From positions 1 through 64,000 of the forward strand of contig NZ_JBNNGK010000007.1 of the NCBI RefSeq assembly GCF_050268245.1: a stretch of 64,000 nucleotides of DNA, in the 5' to 3' direction. Position numbers and translations under genes: made by a program. Position 1 is the first letter of the stretch. Each line of letters begins with the position of its first letter. The DNA is from JBNNGK01 sp050268245. Lineage in GTDB: Bacteria; Pseudomonadota; Gammaproteobacteria; Enterobacterales; Enterobacteriaceae. Positions 27,198 through 37,527 of the stretch are shown here, one piece after another. A model generated the notes under the pieces. It did not search any database. It worked only from the letters and a program-made list of their open reading frames with translations, and was not told where the DNA came from.

Positions 27198-28490
27198 TCA
27201 GTCGCTCTTTTCAGGCTGTAATAATGAACGCAACCCCGCCGCTTTATTTTCAATCTCCAGCCATTCTTCTGCGGGATCCGAACCACTGACAATGCCCGCA
27301 CCGGCATACAGTTGCACACAGCAGTCATCAACCTGACAACAGCGCAGCGCTACACAGAATTCTGACTGCGACTGCGACAAGTAACCTGCAGAACCGGCAT
27401 ACCACCGGCGGGAAAACGGTTCATGTTCGGCAATAAACTCGCGCGCAGGCTGACGTGGCAAGCCGGCAACGGCCGCGGTCGGTTGCAAACGTTGCAGGCA
27501 ATCCGCATCATCTGCCGCATTCAATTGACCTTCAATACAACGCCGGAGATGTTGCACCTTACGTAAGCGCACCACTTCCGGTGGCAGCACGTCCACCGCG
27601 CGGGCCCCCCCCTGCAACCGTTGACAGATATCGTCCACCACCAGCAGATTTTCATGCTGATTTTTGCCATCCGTCAGCAGCCATTGCGCCAGCAACTGCG
27701 CCTGATACGCATCCTGATGGCTGGCCACGGTGCCCGCTAGCGCCTCGGTCAATAACTGGCGTCCACGCCGCAGATAAAGGCGCTCCGGGCTGGAACCAAG
27801 AAAGGCCGAATCGGCGCTAAAACGCATCATGAAATGATAACAATGGTGATTAACCTGTCGGCTGGCTGCCATCAGCGCCGGCGCAGACAATGGATGGCGC
27901 AAACGCAGGCGCGTGCTGCGTGCCAACACCACCTTATCCATCTGCCGTAATTCAATGGCCTGTAACGCCTGTTTTAGCATGCTTTCCCAACCGCGGAAGT
28001 CAGGCTGATGCTGCACGCTTTGCACCTCGGCCTGCAACGGCGCAATCGGTTCTGGCGCGCTGAGTGTTGCAAACCAGGCGCGGGCTACGGCGGCATCTTG
28101 CCGCAGCGAAACCTCGGAAAACAGGTTGAGCGTCAGTGCCGTTTGATGATGACGCGTCAAAATCTCCAGACGCGGTAAAAACAGCGTTGAACGCGCGTCA
28201 AAACCATTCAGCCCCCACAGCCTGGCCGTAGGGTAACGACGCACAAAATCCTGCCCCATTGGCGGATCGGCAAACTGACATAATGCACCACAGACCGCGG
28301 CTTCTTCATGCTCATCACGATGACGCCAATAGAACTGCGGAAAGGCCCGTTGCGCGGCCAGCCAGGCTAACAGACTATCGCTTAGCCGCTGCGGCACGGG
28401 AAGGGAAAACTGGCGAAAACCAGGTTCATCGGGCACCTGCTGTTCCAACTGCTGGCTGAACCGCCGCAGCAATGTTGAAAGTTGTTCCAC
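27198..28490 (-). CDS. menF: Menaquinone-specific isochorismate synthase
   Basis: About 430 residues of the chorismate-utilising enzyme family, with DKVVLARST, FLGSSPERL, TEALAGT, QPTAAVAGLPR and the Mg-binding C-terminal end YAGAGIVSGSDPAEEW. It isomerises chorismate to isochorismate, the committed step to menaquinone. The GTG at 28490 lies 5 nt after AGAGG and fits the family start; a TTG at 28508 or GTG at 28493 are alternatives. It is the first gene of the men cluster and is divergent from the glucan synthase gene. Confidence 0.93.
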   Translation of the reverse strand: MEQLSTLLRRFSQQLEQQVPDEPGFRQFSLPVPQRLSDSLLAWLAAQRAFPQFYWRHRDEHEEAAVCGALCQFADPPMGQDFVRRYPTARLWGLNGFDARSTLFLPRLEILTRHHQTALTLNLFSEVSLRQDAAVARAWFATLSAPEPIAPLQAEVQSVQHQPDFRGWESMLKQALQAIELRQMDKVVLARSTRLRLRHPLSAPALMAASRQVNHHCYHFMMRFSADSAFLGSSPERLYLRRGRQLLTEALAGTVASHQDAYQAQLLAQWLLTDGKNQHENLLVVDDICQRLQGGARAVDVLPPEVVRLRKVQHLRRCIEGQLNAADDADCLQRLQPTAAVAGLPRQPAREFIAEHEPFSRRWYAGSAGYLSQSQSEFCVALRCCQVDDCCVQLYAGAGIVSGSDPAEEWLEIENKAAGLRSLLQPEKSD

Positions 28491-28647
28491 CACGACCTCT
28501 TTAACCAAACGTAATGTGGGGAATTATACGGTAAATCAACGATGACCGGCGGAAAAATAACGTCTGCCTCGTCATCATTCACACACAAAACAGTTTATCA
28601 AAACTAAAGGTTTTGAGTAAAAAACCAACAGCGCGCCATTAAAGGTC

Positions 28648-28778
28648 TATACTGATAGGCCATGTTCCTGCCTGTAATGAGCCCTCACCAGATCTCCCTG
28701 GTGCTGAAAACAGGATGCTCCCGCTATCCCAGCAGTGATGACCGGCTGCCTTTTTGGTCAGATGTAAGGAGCTTTTGT
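28648..28778 (+). promoter_or_regulatory. Promoter and structured 5' leader of the glucan synthase gene
   Basis: A -10 TATACT at 28648-28653 predicts a start near 28660 and a leader of about 118 nt. Within it CCTGT (28671-28675) pairs with ACAGG (28710-28714) around a hairpin CACCAG / CTGGTG (28686-28703). GCAG / CTGC (28732-28749) and TGACC / GGTCA (28739-28760) cross each other, as alternatives or a pseudoknot. GCTCC (28717-28721) is complementary to the GGAGC that contains the Shine-Dalgarno site (28768-28772). This could be a riboswitch-like or protein-responsive leader. I cannot match it to a known class. Confidence 0.45.
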
Positions 28779-31700
28779 GTGAAAGAAAAATTAATCAATT
28801 GGCTAAACGATCGCCGCCATGGAAAGTGCGGAAAAACCCCTTTTTTTCGTCGCAACACCTCGCCACAAGAAAACTACGTCAGCAATATTAAGGCAGAACT
28901 GTTTTCCGTCGACCAGATGGAACGTTATGGCCACCGGCTCGCACGCTCTCACAAACTGGCAACGCGCAAGACGGCTTACCATTTATTAAAGCGTCTGGAT
29001 GAGAACGAACAGGTACTGGCCGCCAGCTGTCGTCAACTCAGTAATGGTAACAAAGCCAGTATGACACCGGCTGGCGAGTGGTTACTGGATAACTATTATC
29101 TGATCGAGGAGCAAATCCGTGTGGTACGCCATCACCTGCCCAAAAACTTCGGCCGTGGCTTACCTCAGCTAGCGCCACCGCACAACTGCCCACGTATTTA
29201 TGATATCGCCACAGAGGCCATTGCCCACGGCGACGGGCGCTGGGATGCCGAAAGTCTGACACGCTATATCGCCGCTTATCAACAAGAAGCGAATTTAACG
29301 CTTGGCGAACTGTGGGCACTGCCCGGCATGTTACGTTTGGCGTTGATAGAAAATCTGCGGCGCGTGGCGGTCGATGTCGCGCAGGCACAGCAGGAACGTA
29401 ACCTGGCCGATAGCTGGGTGAATAACATGCTCGAAGCGGCGGAAAACGATCCGGCCAATTTGATCGTGGTGATCGCTGATATGGCACGCTCAAACCCGCC
29501 ACGGAGCAGCGCCTTTGTCGCTGAATTGGTGCGCCGCCTGCAAGGCCATGGCACCATGTTAGCCCTGCCGTTGACCTGGGTGGAACAACGTTTAGCGGAA
29601 GTGAGCCTAACCTCCGATGAATTAATCCACCGTTTTAACCAACAGTTGGCGGTGAACCAACTCTCCGTGAGCAACAGCATTGCCGGTCTGCGCCAGCTCA
29701 GTGAGATGGACTGGGCCGAATTTGTCGAAACCATGAGCCAGGTTGACCAAACGCTGCGTGAAGATCCCGCAGGCGTCTTTCCGATGATGCATTTCGATAC
29801 TCGCGATCATTACCGCCATGTTATTGAGATGCTGGCGCGCCATTGTGCGCTTAACGAGGTCGACGTTGCCAGGCAGGTGCTGAAAATGGCGTGCGCCGCT
29901 GCCGATGACGTCAACAGCGATCCGCGCCGTCATCATATCGGCTATTACCTGATTGACGATGGCCGCCCTGAGTTAGAACAACAGCTTGGGGTGCAACTTG
30001 GCCGAATCACTCGCCTACGCCACGCGCTGAGCCAGGCGCCGTTACTGTCATGGCTTGGCAGTCTGAGCCTGCTGATCACCGCCGGGGGCGCTATATTATT
30101 GCGCCACAGCTATCAAAGCGGCGTCGGTTGGCTGGGTTTGCTATTGCTGTTAATTCCGTTAGCGATCGTGTTGAGTCAGTTTGTGTTAAACGTACTGAGT
30201 GAAATCACCACTCGCAGCCGGGCGCCGCAACCGTTGCCCAGATTGGATTTCTCCTGCGGTATTCCTGCGGAATTTCGTACGCTGGTGGTCATTCCGACGC
30301 TGATAAACAGTAAAAGCGCCATAGATAAACTGGTTAATACCCTTGAGGTCTGTTATCTGGGGAATGCAATGAAGCATCTGCACTTTGCCTTGCTCACCGA
30401 CTTTCACGACCACGCGCAGGCACTGCATCCAGACGACGATGCCTTGCTGGCCTATGCCGAACAACAGATTCGCTCGCTAAATTCGCGTTATGCCACTGAT
30501 AACGTTAGCCATTTCTTTCTTTTTCACCGCGATCGCCAATGGAATGAACAACAAGGCGTGTGGATGGGCTACGAACGCAAGCGTGGCAAACTGAATGCGC
30601 TCAATGACTGGTTACGCAACCGCAACGATGCCTTTTCGGTAACATTGGGTGAAGGCAAAGAAGTCCTGAAAAACGTTAAGTACGTTATCACGCTCGACGG
30701 CGATACCGTCATGCCGCGAGATTGCGCGCATCAGTTGATTGCCGCGATGGCGCACCCGCTCAACCAGCCTCAGTACGATGCCAAACAGCGTCGTGTCGTG
30801 GAAGGTTATGCCATTCTGCAACCGCGTATGGCGGAAGAAATCCCTCGCTATGGTCAAGGCCGTTACGCCGCGCTGTGTAGCAGTACCCCGGGCAACGATC
30901 CTTATACCCTGATGTCATCGGATATTTATCAAGATTTATTCGGTGAGGGCTCGTTTGTCGGTAAAGGTATTTATGACGTTGATGTTTTCTCGCATAGCCT
31001 CAGGGGGAGCTGCCCCGAAAATTTGGTGCTGAGCCATGATTTGCTCGAAGGTTGCTACGCTCGCTCTGGCTTGCTAAGCGACGTTCTGTTGTATGAACAA
31101 TATCCCAGCAATTATCTGGTTGATGTTGCGCGCCGCTCACGCTGGATTCGTGGCGACTGGCAACTGCTGAACTGGCTGATGCCACGCGTCGTTACTGAAG
31201 AGGGCAAGCGCAGCACTAACCCGCTGAGCACCTTGTCACGCTGGAAACTACTCGATAACCTGCGTCGCAGTTTGGTCGCGCCGAGCCTGTTGATTTTGCT
31301 GTTCTGCGGCTTTATCTGGCTGCCGGGTACGCGCTATTGGCTAGGGGTGTTCGCCATTATTCTGCTGCTGCCTTCGCTGCTGGCGCTGTTGCAAGACCTG
31401 CTACGCAAACCGTCGCGGCAACCGCTGCTGCAACATGGCCGTCTGGCATTGAAAGGGACACTGCGGCGCGTATCGCAAGTTGGGTTGCGTTTAGCGACGC
31501 TGCCACACGAAGCTACTTATAGCTTGAAGGCTATCGGCGTGACCCTGTGGCGGCTGCTGGTCAGTAAACGCCATCTGCAAGAGTGGACCAGTTTCGATCA
31601 GAGCCAGGATAAGCTGAATATTACCCCGCTCAACTTTTATCGCCATATGGTGATTAACCCGTTCGCGGGCGCGTTGTTGTTGCTGTTCACCGGGTTGTAT

Positions 31701-34700
31701 AACCCGATGGCGCTGATCATTAGCGTGCCATTCGCGGCGCTGTGGCTGCTGGCACCGTACTTGCTTTATACCCTCAGCCGAACGCCTCAACGCAGTAAAA
31801 CCGTATTAGATGGGCAACAGCGGCGTTTTTTACGCCGCACCGGGCGCGAGACCTGGGACTTTTTTGCCACCTTCGTCAATCAACAGGAAAACTGGCTGCC
31901 ACCGGATAACTATCAAGAGACGCCGGAGCCAGTGGTAGCTCACCGTACCTCGCCAACCAATATCGGTTTGTCACTGTTGGCTAACCTGACTGCCTATGAT
32001 TTTGGCTATATCACGCTCAGCGCCGCGCTAAAGCGCACCGAACTCACGCTGAATACCTTGGATCGCATGGAGCATTATCGCGGCCATCTGTATAACTGGT
32101 ATGACACCCGCACACTTGAGCCACTCAATCCGCGCTACGTCTCGAGCGTTGACAGCGGTAACTTCGCCGGGCATCTGCTGACGCTGAGCGCCGCTCTGCC
32201 CGGTCTGATGCATCAACCAATAATCGATCCGCAACAAGTGCTGAACGGGCTGGAAGACACGCTTGAACTCTTGGAGTTGCAGTGGGGAGAAGCCGCACCC
32301 AGCGCGCTCGCCAAACTGCGTAAACATTGGCAACAGGCGGGAAATACCCGCCCGGCCGCCTTGCTCGGCGAATTGAATGCCATGCGCCAACTCTGCAACA
32401 GTCTGCAGGAAGCGGCGCAGGCTCACCATCAAGATACCCTACGCTGGGCCAGCGCGCTGCATCAACAGCTTACTGATTTATGCCAAGAGTGGAGCCAGTG
32501 GTACAGTTGGCTTAGCGACAACATGCCTGAGCTGGAACAATTACCCAGCCTCTGCTGGCTGGCAAATCCACCGCAGCAATTAACGCTGTCACCAGAACAA
32601 AAAAACCAACTGGCTAGCGCCAGCGCCTTGGCTGAACAACGGCTCCGCGACTTGACGAAGTTGCAGCAACGGCTTGAGCAGATGGCGCAAATGGATTTCC
32701 ATTTCCTCTATGACTCCGCGACCCATTTATTAACCGTCGGCTTTAATTGCGATCTCAATCGCGCCGATAACGGTAAATACGATTTGCTAGCCTCGGAAAT
32801 CCGCCTCACCAATTACGTCGCCATCGCCACCAATCAGGTTCCGCAACGCAGTTGGTTCGCACTAGGCAGGCTATTCACGCAGATCGATAACGAACCGGCT
32901 CTGATGTCATGGAGCGGTTCGATGTTTGAATATCTGATGCCGCAGTTGGTGATGCCCGCTTACCCCGACTCATTGCTGGTTCAAATGTGTCGCGCGGCGG
33001 TAAAACGGCAAATCGCCTGGGGCCAGGAGCGTGGTGTGCCGTGGGGCATTTCTGAGTCCGGTTATTTTGGCTTTGACGCCCAACAAAACTATCAGTATCA
33101 CGCGTTTGGCGTTCCCGGGTTAGGCCTACGGCGGGGCTTGGGCGACGATATGGTGATCGCTCCTTACGCTACGCTCATGGCGCTGATCGTCGATCCTGAC
33201 AGTGCCTACCTCAATCTGTTGGCGCTCGAGAAAAACGGTGCCAAGGGGCAGTATGGCTACTATGAAGCGCTCGATTACACCACCTCGCGCCTTAGCCGAG
33301 GACAACTGTATGTGATTGTCCGTTCTTACATGGCACACCATCAGGGCATGGGTTTTCTGGCGCTGTCGCATCTGTTATTGGATGCGCCGATGGTGGAACG
33401 CTTTGCGCAATATCCGGCCTTCCAGGCGACGCGGCTACTGTTGCAAGAACGGGTGCCCGATGCGGTAGAACTCTATAGCACTCGCCGCCATTTCGAAACG
33501 CACGACGGCACGCTCAAACCAGCCAATTTCAGCGCGCGTGAATTTAACCGTGTCGATTCACCGATCCCCGAAGTTCAACTGCTGTCCAACGCCAATTATC
33601 ACCTGATGCTGACCCAGGCCGGCGGCAGCTACAGCCACTGGCGCAACCTGGCGCTAACGCGCTGGCGTGAGGACAGCACGCGCGATAATTGGGGCGCATT
33701 CTGTTATCTGCGCGATACCCAAACCGGTGAAATCTGGAGTAACACCTGGCAACCGGTCGGCGGGGCGGCGACGGGCTATCGTGCCGTGTTCAATGACGCA
33801 GGCGCAGAATTCCAGCGGCATCAAGGCCTGTTACAGATGAAAACGCAGGTTGTGGTGTCGCCAGAGGATGATATCGAACTGCGACGCATCACATTGGTCA
33901 ACCATGGCAAACACCCCCGCACGCTGGAAATCACCACCTATGCAGAAGTCGTGCTGGCCCCCGCCAGTAATGATTTGGCTCACCCGGCATTCAGCAATCT
34001 ATTCGTACAAACCGAGTTACTGCCAGAACAACACGCGATTTTATGCCATCGCCGCCCGCGCGAACCGAAAGATAACTCACCGTGGCTGCTGCATATGATG
34101 ACGGTGCAAGGGCAAAGCAGCCAAACCTCATTTGAGACCGATCGCGCTAAATTTATTGGCCGTGGCCGTTCGCCAGCCAATCCTGTCGTGATGCATCAAA
34201 GTGAACCATTGAGCAATACGGCGGGGCCGGTACTTGATCCGATCATTGCCATCCGCCATCGGGTACAACTCGAGCCACATGTGCCGTTGACGTTGGATAT
34301 TTTCTACGGCGTCTGTGAGGATCGCGCCAGTAGCCTCGCGATGTTGGAAAAATACCGCGACCGGCATCTTGCCGATCGTATCTTTGAGTTGGCCTGGTCA
34401 CACAGCCAAGTGGTATTACGCCAGATCAACGCCAACGAAGAAGATGCCAATCTGTTTAACCGGTTGGCCAGCGCGGTAATTTTCCCTACACAGGAAATGC
34501 GCGCCGCCAGCGCTGAGATCATCCACAACCGTCGTGGTCAATCCGGTTTATGGGGGCACTCGATCTCTGGCGATCTGCCGATCGTACTGGTGACCGTCAC
34601 CGCTAGCGAAAATATCAGGCTGGTACAACAGCTGATCCAAGCACACAACTATTGGCGCTTGAAAGGGTTGCGGGTCGATTTGGTGATCCTCAATGAGGAT

Positions 34701-37424
34701 GCTGGCGGTTATCGCCAAGAGTTACAAAACCAAATCATGGGGCTGATCGCCGCCGGGCTGGAAGCTCAGACCGATAAGGCCGGGGGAATTTTTGTCCGTA
34801 CCAGCGAACATATGTCCCCCGAAGACCGCACACTGTTGTTTAGCGTGGCGCGAATTTATCTTGATGACCAACGCGGCGGGCTAACTGAACAGCTCAACCA
34901 ACGGCTACAAATGCCTCAAACCTTGCAACAACCGCTGGGCCCACCAACGGCATCGTCTACACTGGTGTTGGATAAACAGCCTCAGCGCAATCTGCATTCT
35001 CCGCAGTCACCTTCATTCGGCGATCTGCAATTCTTTAACGGTATAGGGGGCTTCGCCAAAGACGGCCGTGAATACCTCATCGCATCGAACGAAAGTAAGG
35101 TTACCCCCGCCCCGTGGTCGAATGTGATCGCCAATTCCCTGTTCGGAACGGTGATTTCAGAAAGTGGCCAGGCTTACACCTGGTATGAAAACGCCCATGA
35201 ATATCGGCTAACGCCGTGGGACAACGATCCCGTCAGCGATCGCAGCGGCGAGGCCTTTTATCTGCGCGATGAAGAAAGCGGCCATGTCTGGTCGCCCACT
35301 CCCCTACCCGCCAGCGGCCGTGGCCATTACTTAACCCGCCACGGCTTTGGGTACAGCATTTTTGAGCACCGAGAAACCGGTATCGACAGCCAGTTCACCG
35401 TGTTGGTCGCCAAAGATGCTCCGGTCAAATTATTCCTGTTGACGCTGACTAACCACTCCGGCCGAACGCGCAAGCTGTCGGCCACCGGCTATATGGAGTT
35501 TGTACTCGGTGATTTACGCCAGAAATCCGCTATGCACGTGGTGACGCGCGGCTCCGAGCGTGAAAACGGTAAAGCAGTGCTGGCAACCAACCACTACGGT
35601 AGCAGCGGTTCTGAGCGCACCGCTTTCTTTGGCGTGACCGGTGCTCATTGCTCAATTACCGGCGACCGCCGTGAATTTATCGGCCGTAACGGCTCATTGG
35701 CTAATCCAGCGGTATTGAAACTGCGCCGCCTTTCCGGCAAAACGGGAGCCGCACTGGATCCGTGTGGTGCGGTGCAGTCAGCGATCGAACTGATCGATGG
35801 CGATCAGCGCAGTTTTGTCTTTGTGCTTGGTTTGGGGCAAAACGCCGAGGAGGCGGAAAACCTGCTGCACCATTATTTGCAAGAAGAAGCGTTACAGGAA
35901 CAACGTCAACAGGTTCAACAATACTGGGATGAGATACTGGGCAAAGTGCAGATCGAAACGCCACTGCCGGCGGTAAACCTGCTGGCCAACGGCTGGCTGC
36001 TGTATCAAACGCTGTCCTGCCGTATCCAGGCACGGAGTGGTTATTATCAATCTGGCGGCGCGTTTGGCTTTCGCGATCAGCTCCAGGATACCCTAGCGTT
36101 AACCCACGCTCTCCCACAGCGCATGCGTGAACAGATTCTACTGTGTGCCTCGCGTCAGTTCGTTGAGGGCGATGTGCAACACTGGTGGCATCCGCCGCAA
36201 GGCAATGGGGTGCGCACCCGCTGTTCTGACGATTATCTGTGGCTTCCACTGGCAATTTGCCATTACCTTGATGCCACCGACGATCACGCTATTCTGGAAG
36301 AAGAAGTGGAGTATCTGCAAGCGCGTAAACTGGCTCCGGGCGAAGAGTCTGCTTATGAGCAACCGTCCGCCAGCGGCAAGAAAGAAACGCTATATCAACA
36401 TGGTGCTCGGGCAATAGAACACGGCTTAACCTTTGGTGAACACGGCCTGCCGCTAATGGGCGCCGGTGACTGGAACGACGGGATGAATATGGTCGGGCTG
36501 GAGGGGCGCGGCGAAAGCGTCTGGCTGGGCTTCTTCTTATTCCACATATTGCAACGCTACGGCAAGCTGGCCGCCAATCGTAACGACAATCGGCTGGCAA
36601 CCTTGTGCCGCGAGCAGGCAGCGACGCTGAAAAAAAACCTGCACGATCACGCCTGGGACGGTGAATGGTATCGCCGTGGGTATTTTGACAGTGGGGAACC
36701 GCTCGGTTCGCATCTGGCGGCCGAATGTAAAATCGACGCCATCGCGCAAAGCTGGTCGATTTTGTCCGGCGGCGGTGATGAACAACGCAGTCAACAGGCC
36801 ATGGCATCCCTCGATCGGCATCTGGTTGACGATCGGGCTGGGTTAATCAAGCTGCTGACACCGCCGTTCGATGGCAACGGGCCAAACCCCGGTTACATTC
36901 GTGGCTATCTGCCAGGCGTGCGGGAAAACGGTGGGCAGTATACGCACGGTGCAGTATGGGCGGTGATGGCCTTCGCTGAGATGGGCAATATTGAACGCGC
37001 TTGGGAACTGATGGCGCTGATCAACCCTATCAATCACAGTTTAGATGCCGCCGCCGCCGAGCGTTATAAGGTCGAGCCCTATGTGGCAACGGCGGATATT
37101 TATGCGGTAGAACCCCACATCGGCCGTGGCGGCTGGAGTTGGTACACCGGCTCCGCAGGCTGGATGTACCGGTTAATCGTTGAATCACTGCTCGGCCTGA
37201 AACGTCACGGTTCAACATTGACCATCACTACCCGGTTGCCAGCCAATTGGCCTTCTGTGACGTTGCATTATCGTGAAGGCAGCAGCCATTATCACATTAC
37301 GGTGCGACAAGGAGATGGTGAGGAACAAGTGAGCATTGATGGTGAGGTACAAACCGAGGCGGTGATCCCACTGCGTGATAATGGCGAAAACCATCAGGTA
37401 GACGTGCTGTTATCTGCAAAGTGA
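28779..37424 (+). CDS. Cyclic beta-1,2-glucan synthase (NdvB/Cgs-like, GT84)
   Basis: 2,881 residues from GTG 28779 (AAGGAG 7 nt upstream), close to Agrobacterium ChvB (2,831) and Brucella Cgs (2,867). The N-terminal half is a membrane glycosyltransferase: hydrophobic blocks near 420-475, 834-875 and 964-1001, the DxD-type TLDGDTVMP (Asp640, Asp642) and RWIRGDWQ near 788-795. Next comes a glycoamylase-like domain (ISESGYFGFD near 1424). The C-terminal half resembles GH94 phosphorylases, with GDWNDGMN (Asp2564, Asp2567). In the known family the protein primes, elongates and cyclises glucan from UDP-glucose, and the GH94 part trims chain length. Product export would need an NdvA-type ABC transporter, which is not in this window. 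An in-frame ATG at 28662 lies at the predicted transcript start and is unlikely to be used. Confidence 0.9.
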   Translation: MKEKLINWLNDRRHGKCGKTPFFRRNTSPQENYVSNIKAELFSVDQMERYGHRLARSHKLATRKTAYHLLKRLDENEQVLAASCRQLSNGNKASMTPAGEWLLDNYYLIEEQIRVVRHHLPKNFGRGLPQLAPPHNCPRIYDIATEAIAHGDGRWDAESLTRYIAAYQQEANLTLGELWALPGMLRLALIENLRRVAVDVAQAQQERNLADSWVNNMLEAAENDPANLIVVIADMARSNPPRSSAFVAELVRRLQGHGTMLALPLTWVEQRLAEVSLTSDELIHRFNQQLAVNQLSVSNSIAGLRQLSEMDWAEFVETMSQVDQTLREDPAGVFPMMHFDTRDHYRHVIEMLARHCALNEVDVARQVLKMACAAADDVNSDPRRHHIGYYLIDDGRPELEQQLGVQLGRITRLRHALSQAPLLSWLGSLSLLITAGGAILLRHSYQSGVGWLGLLLLLIPLAIVLSQFVLNVLSEITTRSRAPQPLPRLDFSCGIPAEFRTLVVIPTLINSKSAIDKLVNTLEVCYLGNAMKHLHFALLTDFHDHAQALHPDDDALLAYAEQQIRSLNSRYATDNVSHFFLFHRDRQWNEQQGVWMGYERKRGKLNALNDWLRNRNDAFSVTLGEGKEVLKNVKYVITLDGDTVMPRDCAHQLIAAMAHPLNQPQYDAKQRRVVEGYAILQPRMAEEIPRYGQGRYAALCSSTPGNDPYTLMSSDIYQDLFGEGSFVGKGIYDVDVFSHSLRGSCPENLVLSHDLLEGCYARSGLLSDVLLYEQYPSNYLVDVARRSRWIRGDWQLLNWLMPRVVTEEGKRSTNPLSTLSRWKLLDNLRRSLVAPSLLILLFCGFIWLPGTRYWLGVFAIILLLPSLLALLQDLLRKPSRQPLLQHGRLALKGTLRRVSQVGLRLATLPHEATYSLKAIGVTLWRLLVSKRHLQEWTSFDQSQDKLNITPLNFYRHMVINPFAGALLLLFTGLYNPMALIISVPFAALWLLAPYLLYTLSRTPQRSKTVLDGQQRRFLRRTGRETWDFFATFVNQQENWLPPDNYQETPEPVVAHRTSPTNIGLSLLANLTAYDFGYITLSAALKRTELTLNTLDRMEHYRGHLYNWYDTRTLEPLNPRYVSSVDSGNFAGHLLTLSAALPGLMHQPIIDPQQVLNGLEDTLELLELQWGEAAPSALAKLRKHWQQAGNTRPAALLGELNAMRQLCNSLQEAAQAHHQDTLRWASALHQQLTDLCQEWSQWYSWLSDNMPELEQLPSLCWLANPPQQLTLSPEQKNQLASASALAEQRLRDLTKLQQRLEQMAQMDFHFLYDSATHLLTVGFNCDLNRADNGKYDLLASEIRLTNYVAIATNQVPQRSWFALGRLFTQIDNEPALMSWSGSMFEYLMPQLVMPAYPDSLLVQMCRAAVKRQIAWGQERGVPWGISESGYFGFDAQQNYQYHAFGVPGLGLRRGLGDDMVIAPYATLMALIVDPDSAYLNLLALEKNGAKGQYGYYEALDYTTSRLSRGQLYVIVRSYMAHHQGMGFLALSHLLLDAPMVERFAQYPAFQATRLLLQERVPDAVELYSTRRHFETHDGTLKPANFSAREFNRVDSPIPEVQLLSNANYHLMLTQAGGSYSHWRNLALTRWREDSTRDNWGAFCYLRDTQTGEIWSNTWQPVGGAATGYRAVFNDAGAEFQRHQGLLQMKTQVVVSPEDDIELRRITLVNHGKHPRTLEITTYAEVVLAPASNDLAHPAFSNLFVQTELLPEQHAILCHRRPREPKDNSPWLLHMMTVQGQSSQTSFETDRAKFIGRGRSPANPVVMHQSEPLSNTAGPVLDPIIAIRHRVQLEPHVPLTLDIFYGVCEDRASSLAMLEKYRDRHLADRIFELAWSHSQVVLRQINANEEDANLFNRLASAVIFPTQEMRAASAEIIHNRRGQSGLWGHSISGDLPIVLVTVTASENIRLVQQLIQAHNYWRLKGLRVDLVILNEDAGGYRQELQNQIMGLIAAGLEAQTDKAGGIFVRTSEHMSPEDRTLLFSVARIYLDDQRGGLTEQLNQRLQMPQTLQQPLGPPTASSTLVLDKQPQRNLHSPQSPSFGDLQFFNGIGGFAKDGREYLIASNESKVTPAPWSNVIANSLFGTVISESGQAYTWYENAHEYRLTPWDNDPVSDRSGEAFYLRDEESGHVWSPTPLPASGRGHYLTRHGFGYSIFEHRETGIDSQFTVLVAKDAPVKLFLLTLTNHSGRTRKLSATGYMEFVLGDLRQKSAMHVVTRGSERENGKAVLATNHYGSSGSERTAFFGVTGAHCSITGDRREFIGRNGSLANPAVLKLRRLSGKTGAALDPCGAVQSAIELIDGDQRSFVFVLGLGQNAEEAENLLHHYLQEEALQEQRQQVQQYWDEILGKVQIETPLPAVNLLANGWLLYQTLSCRIQARSGYYQSGGAFGFRDQLQDTLALTHALPQRMREQILLCASRQFVEGDVQHWWHPPQGNGVRTRCSDDYLWLPLAICHYLDATDDHAILEEEVEYLQARKLAPGEESAYEQPSASGKKETLYQHGARAIEHGLTFGEHGLPLMGAGDWNDGMNMVGLEGRGESVWLGFFLFHILQRYGKLAANRNDNRLATLCREQAATLKKNLHDHAWDGEWYRRGYFDSGEPLGSHLAAECKIDAIAQSWSILSGGGDEQRSQQAMASLDRHLVDDRAGLIKLLTPPFDGNGPNPGYIRGYLPGVRENGGQYTHGAVWAVMAFAEMGNIERAWELMALINPINHSLDAAAAERYKVEPYVATADIYAVEPHIGRGGWSWYTGSAGWMYRLIVESLLGLKRHGSTLTITTRLPANWPSVTLHYREGSSHYHITVRQGDGEEQVSIDGEVQTEAVIPLRDNGENHQVDVLLSAK

Positions 37425-37451
37425 TGACCTATCGCACTGGCGAAACGACAA

Positions 37452-37471
37452 GGGGGCGTAGATACGCCCCC
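37452..37471. terminator. Hairpin between glucan synthase gene and elaB
   Basis: Perfect 9-bp stem GGGGGCGTA / TACGCCCCC with a 2-nt centre, 28 nt after the stop of the synthase and about 57 bp beyond the elaB stop. The genes converge here, so it may serve both directions. No strong T-run is present. Confidence 0.6.
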
Positions 37472-37527
37472 ATGCACGTGAAGAGTGGCATTGTCCAATG
37501 CTATAGCGAAACCTGAGCGGCAGCGCG

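Noticed and set aside
28662..28778. ATG 28662 as the start of the glucan synthase or a leader peptide
   Set aside because: It lies at the predicted transcript start without a ribosome site, whereas GTG 28779 has AAGGAG at 7 nt.
35701..36255. 184-residue frame antisense to the glucan synthase gene
   Set aside because: Shadow frame within a coding region having intact GH94 motifs on the plus strand.
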